Positions 8,812-13,547 of a stretch of 13,547 nucleotides of DNA are shown here, piece by piece. A program made the position numbers and the translations under genes. The stretch lies in the NCBI GenBank assembly GCA_003550305.1, contig QKYT01000402.1:23855-37401 (forward strand), given 5' to 3'. The DNA comes from Glomus cerebriforme. Lineage: Eukaryota > Glomeromycota > Glomeromycetes > Glomerales > Glomeraceae. Under the pieces are notes generated by a model. The model saw only the letters and a list, made by a program, of their open reading frames with translations, did no database searches and was not told where the DNA came from. Each line of letters opens with the position of its first letter. Position 1 is the stretch's first letter.

Positions 8812-10195
8812 ATGATGAGAGGATCGTTAGCTCAAGACTTAAGATTATTAACAGATAATCCAAAATATAGCGATATAAAGTTATATGGTTGTAGAGCAAT
8901 TTTAGCAGCAAGATCCGAAGTATTTGATAGTTTACTTTATAATGGGATGAAGGAAAGCTATGGGAACCAAATTTCTTTTCCAACAATTAATTCTTCCGTA
9001 ATGAAAGTTATATTAGAATATACTTATACAGGATCAGTCAAAGAAGAATCCTTAACTAAGGATAATATTGTTGAAGCTTTTTGTGCTGCAGATTATTTTC
9101 AATTAACAAACTTTCAGATTTTTATTATGAATACTCTTCAAAAAAGGGATTATTCAGAAAATTATTTACCAGAATTATTATCTAAGATTGTGAAAACAAT
9201 GCCATAATCAGAAGATAATATAATCCTTAATTCATTAGTTGAACTAGTCGCAACTATTCCATTAAATACAATTGAATTTGGTCGACTATCTATCACAGGA
9301 TTTCAATATCTTTTATCTTATACATATGATAAAGAAAAGATATTTGTAACCCCAGAATATGAAGATTTTCGATATGGTGCTATTCTTGCAGCAAAACAAG
9401 TTTCTAATGATGCATATGAAGTTCTAATAGGAAGGTTACCAACCTTGGAAGGATTAGAAAATTCAATTAAAGTAGAAAATAGATTTAATATTGATCGTCA
9501 GAGGGTAGCTAATGAATTGGAACCATTGACAAAATTTATTGATTTCAGACGAATCAAAGTTCAAATATTAGCTGTTTATATTGAGCCATTAGAAATTGTT
9601 CCAATTGAAATAATATTTAATTTTTATCGTCATATGGCACTATTAATTAATATGTATTTAAGTGATATTCGAGGAATGTCTTATGTTTGGGATGAATCAG
9701 CATTGTGGATCAAATCTTATTATTTTGAATAATGGAAGAGTTATATATGCACATGGTGGGAGTGATAAACACCGAAGTGTTAGAGCTAAAATGCCATTGG
9801 AAAATAATGATATTTATGAATGGAATGTCATTATTATTGAGGATGATTGTGATTGTGCTTGTGTTGGAATATGTGCATCAGTAGAAAATATTGATTATGA
9901 AATTTCGATAGGATATCAATCTACTGGATGGGTATTGCGTTCCGATGGTTATTGTTGTAATTCTAGTATTAGTTTTCAATATTGTCCGCCATTTGAATAT
10001 ATTACAAGAATAACTGTTCACTTAGATATGAATAAAAGAACTTGTGCTTTTTCAATCAACGGTATAAAGTATCCGGAAGTATCAAGGTGGAATAATTTAC
10101 CATCAAAGCTTTATGCAGTAGTATCATTATGTCATCCTGGCCGCTTTAAAATTCAAGCCTATCAAAAAATTAATCATAAGGCTTTACTGAATTAA
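8812..10195 (+). pseudogene. BTB/POZ-SPRY protein, disrupted
   Basis: The locus reads as one intronless gene of about 460 codons: BTB domain (CRAILAARSEVFDSLLYNGM, LEYTYTGS), a middle BACK-like helical part, and a SPRY domain (SVRAKMPLENNDIYEWNVII, QSTGWVL, TVHLDMNKRTCAFSINGIKY). Three lesions are visible. TAA at 9205-9207 follows KTMP and the frame then continues cleanly. One extra T at 9703/9704 moves the SPRY part to another frame after YVWDESA. About nine residues are missing between SDI and YGCRAIL, where BTB domains carry strand B1 and the turn before the conserved His/Cys-Arg. Intact BTB proteins usually recruit substrates to Cullin-3 ligases, with SPRY as the binding part. The 131-residue first fragment could still be made. 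Sequencing error could explain one lesion, hardly all three. Confidence 0.8.
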
Positions 10196-10260
10196 AATTA
10201 TGTTTATTGTCCCTATGAAACCTAGATTTTAAGAAGGAATTTTAAATCGGCCTGATTAAA

Positions 10261-10274
10261 TAAAAAAAAAAAAA
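10261..10274 (+). repeat. A-rich tract behind the BTB-SPRY locus
   Basis: An uninterrupted run of A lies about 65 bp after the stop codon. With the lack of introns it could mark a retrocopy, but A runs are common in this AT-rich sequence and no flanking target duplication was found. Confidence 0.3.
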
Positions 10275-12096
10275 ATCTTACTATATCTATTATAACTAAT
10301 TAGGTTATTTACAAAACACAAGAATTTGAGTTATTTACTATTTCGTGATATCCTTAATATTTTATATTGGAAATTAATATAATTTCTAGTATCTAATTAG
10401 GTTGAAATATTTATTACAAATATAATTGACGTAATAACAATTTGATTTGATTTTCAGCTATAATTATGATTCAGCCTGAATCATTAATACGAATAAAAAA
10501 TTTGTAATATTTGAAATAACAAGAATCTCTCATAATATGACACCAACACTATACAAACTGTAAAGTCATTAAAATAATCGTCCATAAAAAATAAACAGTT
10601 ATTGGCTTGTGATTTTTAACTTCATTGTTATTAAAGTATAAACCTTTTATCTGTTAATGCTAGTTTTTGAATTTACCATACTGATACTAACGTAAAAATT
10701 ACTGTGTTCCCGAATTTTATCATTTCACAAGAAAATAAGCGTAAATAAATATTATAGTTCAAATTAAATTAGAATAAAATTTTGTTCAATTACTAACACG
10801 ACAAAAATAAAATAAACATCTTTACTAAAGCAAGAAAAAATTAGTAACTGTCTATAAACAAAAGCTAATTATTTTTTTTAGTTATATTTTCTACCAAACG
10901 AGTGTCCTTTATTCATGGGAGCTGAAGTGATATTTTATTATTTGATATTAGTTCTTCACAATCAACAACAGAATTACTGTATATGCCACTAATAAATATT
11001 AAACTTATTGGTACAGATTGTAAGATCTTTATCATTTGGATGCTTCTTTTTATATAAATGAATAGAAAAAGATAGGCAAAATTTTATTGAATCAATTGAT
11101 TGATTGTTGATATCTTTTAATATACTATTTTTACAGAAATAATAGTTTTAGAATTATCTGATGGAAAATAGTGAATTATACTAAACTAAGAGAGAAAAAA
11201 AATTATAGGAATATTAATTCAACAAATTTTACAACTAGTTATTGAGGCTAAAATGTAGTATTTAAATAGTTTCAAGAATATGTTAATTTTTCATTTATTG
11301 TTTACAATTTAGACTTAATGATACTAATAATAATCGAGTTTATTAATTGTACGTAGTTTTTTAAATAATTTTTTGAATTAAATATTAAAACTAAATTATT
11401 GATGAAGGTGATTTAAAATTGTAAAGAATTTGTTAGTGGAAATTCAAAATTTAACTATAAAACTTCATTAGAAGATACAATAATTATCAGTTATTATTAG
11501 ATACAGTAGTATAAATATTTTCGTTAAATCAAAATTATAATAAGGAATCGTAACATTTTTGACTAATTATTATTTCCTCTTCCCTTGTTTTCCCAAGCAT
11601 CGCCTTTATCACCACTACCACCATGACTTAAACAGTTTTATTATTTTTTCTGGTATTTTAATTTCTTTGTGCCTTTTTCATCATCTGTTTACTAACTGAA
11701 TTATATATAAACTTTGGATCAAAATTTCTTTTTTGAATTGATTAATCTTCCCTTTCTCCTACTTTGGCATATTTATCTGTATGGGTGTCGGTACTACATG
11801 AGCTCATAATTAAAGTTATCAATACAGTATATAATAACTAAGGAAATAAAGAGGGAACACTCGACTATCTGACCGGTTTTTCCTTGTCTGGTATGAGTAT
11901 ACAATATAAGAAAGATAAGAGGGAGTTTAAAGTGAGTAACTTTTAGAAAGGAAAAGTAAAATTATAGAGGAAAATTATAAAATATAACTTGCAGAAATAT
12001 TTAAGGAAAGGGTATTTATATAATTAAGAATATTAAGAATATTAAAAAGAGTCAAATTTAGGTAAGACGGAAAGTTGTAGAGTATGGTTGACCAAT

Positions 12097-12157
12097 TGAG
12101 TATAGTATGGTGTTAAAATCAATGTTGATATAATATATAAAAATTTTACTATACTCA
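12097..12157. repeat. 11-bp inverted repeat
   Basis: TGAGTATAGTA (12097-12107) is exactly mirrored by TACTATACTCA (12147-12157). The right half belongs to a direct repeat, TATACTCAGT followed by GTAA, that recurs about 50 bp later near 12199. A transcript could fold here; no function is evident. Confidence 0.4.
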
Positions 12158-12316
12158 GTAGTAAGTATATAACATTGAATTTTGTATTCTATAATTATTT
12201 ATACTCAGTTGTAAAACTGATTCACAAAATAAATAAATTATTATTATCAGTTACATATATAGAGTACAATATGTTACAATCATAAGAATATTTTAAAAAA
12301 ACTAATGTTTGTAAAT

Positions 12317-12406
12317 GAAGAATATTTCTTTAAAAAACAATTGTTTAATGTTTAACACAAAATTTTTTGTGAAAGAAGAGTACTTTGGAAAAACAAGTGT
12401 TCAACG
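12317..12406 (+). repeat. Two diverged direct repeat copies
   Basis: About 33 bp at 12317-12350 recur at 12375-12406 (GAAGAATATTT against GAAGAGTACTT; ACAATTGTTTAATG against ACAAGTGTTCAACG). Most differences are transitions, with the first copy AT-richer. The second copy leads into the GC-richer patch. Confidence 0.45.
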
Positions 12407-12451
12407 CGAGTCTCGTTAATCGGTATTTTAACCTTGTATGACGAGAAAACT

Positions 12452-12474
12452 AAATGATCTTGAGTAGATCATTT
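12452..12474. repeat. 9-bp stem, 5-base loop hairpin
   Basis: AAATGATCT (12452-12460) and AGATCATTT (12466-12474) pair perfectly around TGAGT. There is no following T run that would suggest a Pol III or bacterial-type terminator, and no flanking gene to which it clearly belongs. Confidence 0.45.
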
Positions 12475-12823
12475 CACATGACCATACAAAACTCAAGATG
12501 TCGACTCGACTCTACAACTTTTCGTATCACTCGTCAAATTTAACAATTATACAATAAATAAATTAAGCATAACAAGTCACGTCACGCAAATTTCTAATGA
12601 TTTTAATATTTTTAACATTTATGAAAATTTTTTAAATTGTTACTTTTCAGACTAATCCCTTTATGTCATATACCATCCTATATAAATAAAATAAACAATA
12701 AAAATATCTTCTAAATATAAATATAAATATTGTATAATAAGAAAACAAATAACCTTATAAAAATAAATAAAGCTTTAATTTAAACGTTATATTCATTATT
12801 AAATAGTTTAAATAAAAAATTTA

Positions 12824-12853
12824 GTATTGTATAAATAATTAAATATACAATAC
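12824..12853. repeat. Perfect 10-bp hairpin in the kinase 3' flank
   Basis: GTATTGTATA (12824-12833) and TATACAATAC (12844-12853) pair around a 10-base AT loop, about 27 bp past the stop codon of the minus-strand kinase. The hairpin lies in the extra segment of the right arm, so it was either inserted here or deleted from the left copy. Confidence 0.55.
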
Positions 12854-12879
12854 CTAAAAAAAATTATGCTATCTCTTTA

Positions 12880-13547
12880 TTATAATATGCTAGAAACCTC
12901 TAAATCAAATAATTGAGAATCTTGATGATCTATTAAAGCAATAAAACAAAAATTAATAATTTTTGGTTTAATTAAATAATGGCAATAATTTAAGAACAAT
13001 ACCTTCATTATTTTCTTCATCATTAAGATATGTTGAAATAATAATAAATGAGTTAATGGGTTTTGATAAATTTTTAAATGCAAATGTTCTACTTGTATAT
13101 ATAGCATCAGGGATTTTTTCATATGAAGTTGAAATATCTGGTATCTCTTTATCAGCTTCTTTAAACATAGCCTTAATTTCTTTTCCTTTATATCCAAATG
13201 CTCCTTCTTGATAATCTTCCCAACCATTAGTGGATCTATACCAAAAACTAAATATATTATATAATTCACTGGCAGTTGGTCTTTGATTTGGATTAGCATT
13301 CATACATTTATGAGCTAATTTCTTATAAAATTCAGGAGTTCCCTTTCCAAATTCTGGTCTAAGTCCATTACANATNNCTAAAGCTAAACTTAAATTNTGT
13401 TTTNTATCATAAAAAGGAGGTTTTCCAGATGATAATTCGGTCATGATTACACCAAAACTATAAATATCAGAAGATAAAGTATATGGTTCTTTATTCAAAA
13501 CTTCTGGGGCAATATATGGCAATACTCCACATATTTTATCATCTGAT
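12880..13547 (-). CDS. TKL-like protein kinase, second copy, 5' partial
   Basis: Minus-strand exons 13547-13003 and 12929-12880 around a 73-bp GT..TAG intron (13002-12930). The visible part starts at SDDKICGVLPYIAPEVL, after the DFG motif; the catalytic loop and N-lobe lie beyond the window. It contains DIYSFGVIM, SGKPPFYD, LALxxCNGLRPEFGKGTPE, KCMNANPNQRPTASELY and the spliced tail DHQDSQLFDLEVSSIL. It is nearly identical to the left kinase except for a variable patch after the C-lobe (SFWYRSTNGWEDYQEGAFGYK against RFWRRFTNDGEGQEKEKFGYK; first 20 residues comparable). Five Ns lie at 13372-13404. Same inferred role as the left copy; whether the full gene is intact cannot be seen. Confidence 0.88.

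Larger units (their letters stand above)
10196..12687. other. Gene-poor AT-rich intergenic region
   Basis: No coding region is recognised on either strand; stops are frequent in all frames. The pyrimidine-rich stretch around 11570-11630 and the more GC-rich patch around 12400-12590 differ in composition from the rest. Short repeats and dyads lie at 12097-12157, 12317-12406 and 12452-12474. No tRNA-like cloverleaf was seen by eye. Confidence 0.55.
12688..13547 (-). repeat. Right arm of inverted kinase duplication
   Basis: Reverse complement of the left arm. Similarity runs from the window edge through the kinase 3' end and fades at about 12688, just after the shared block AAAATAAACAATAAAAAT. 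It is interrupted by about 65 bp (roughly 12784-12850) absent from the left arm. Confidence 0.8.

Noticed and set aside
9187..9213. An intron hiding the BTB stop at 9205
   Set aside because: The only nearby GT..AG pair would be about 25 bp, too short to splice, and coding similarity continues on both sides of the stop without a gap.
12400..12590. GC-richer patch as a tRNA or transposon end
   Set aside because: No cloverleaf, B box or terminal inverted repeat with target duplication could be found by eye.

Overview
The window looks like nuclear DNA of an arbuscular mycorrhizal fungus, most likely Rhizophagus or a close relative. It is very AT-rich, has short GT..TAG introns of about 70-95 bp, and its genes belong to families hugely expanded in Rhizophagus: TKL-like kinases with a WCxxC-type lead-in and an HKDFHSGN catalytic loop, BTB-SPRY proteins and F-box proteins. 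The species is inferred from recalled family patterns, not from a search.

Layout. (1) A 5'-truncated protein kinase gene on + (about 2-1487; three exons). (2) About 2.7 kb with no gene I can recognise, holding a CRE/TATA promoter-like block near 3415-3454 and a recurring pair of short motifs. (3) An apparently intact six-exon FAD-dependent oxidase of the aldonolactone oxidase type (4238-6369); its usual flavin-linking histidine and a conserved glutamate both appear replaced. (4) A 241-bp MITE-like element with 9-bp flanking direct repeats (6826-7066). (5) A decayed F-box gene on + (about 7642-8378). (6) A roughly 100-bp kinase relic on - (8581-8683). (7) A BTB-SPRY pseudogene on + (8812-10195) with an internal stop, a one-base frameshift and a short deletion in the BTB core. 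(8) About 2.5 kb without recognisable genes but with small repeats and hairpins. (9) A second, truncated copy of the same kinase on - (13547-12880).

The two kinases form an inverted, convergent pair: coding exons, the last intron and about 100 bp of 3' sequence are shared. All ambiguous bases (N) lie within these copies, and the window stops inside a kinase at both ends, so it may be a whole contig ended by collapsed gene-family repeats. The genes do not form a pathway. The region reads as a birth-and-death zone: one intact metabolic enzyme among duplicated or decaying signalling and ubiquitin-adaptor genes. I found no convincing new multi-gene system. The most notable observations are the altered oxidase active site, the non-autonomous transposon with transition-only internal divergence, and gene relics that standard ORF calling would miss.
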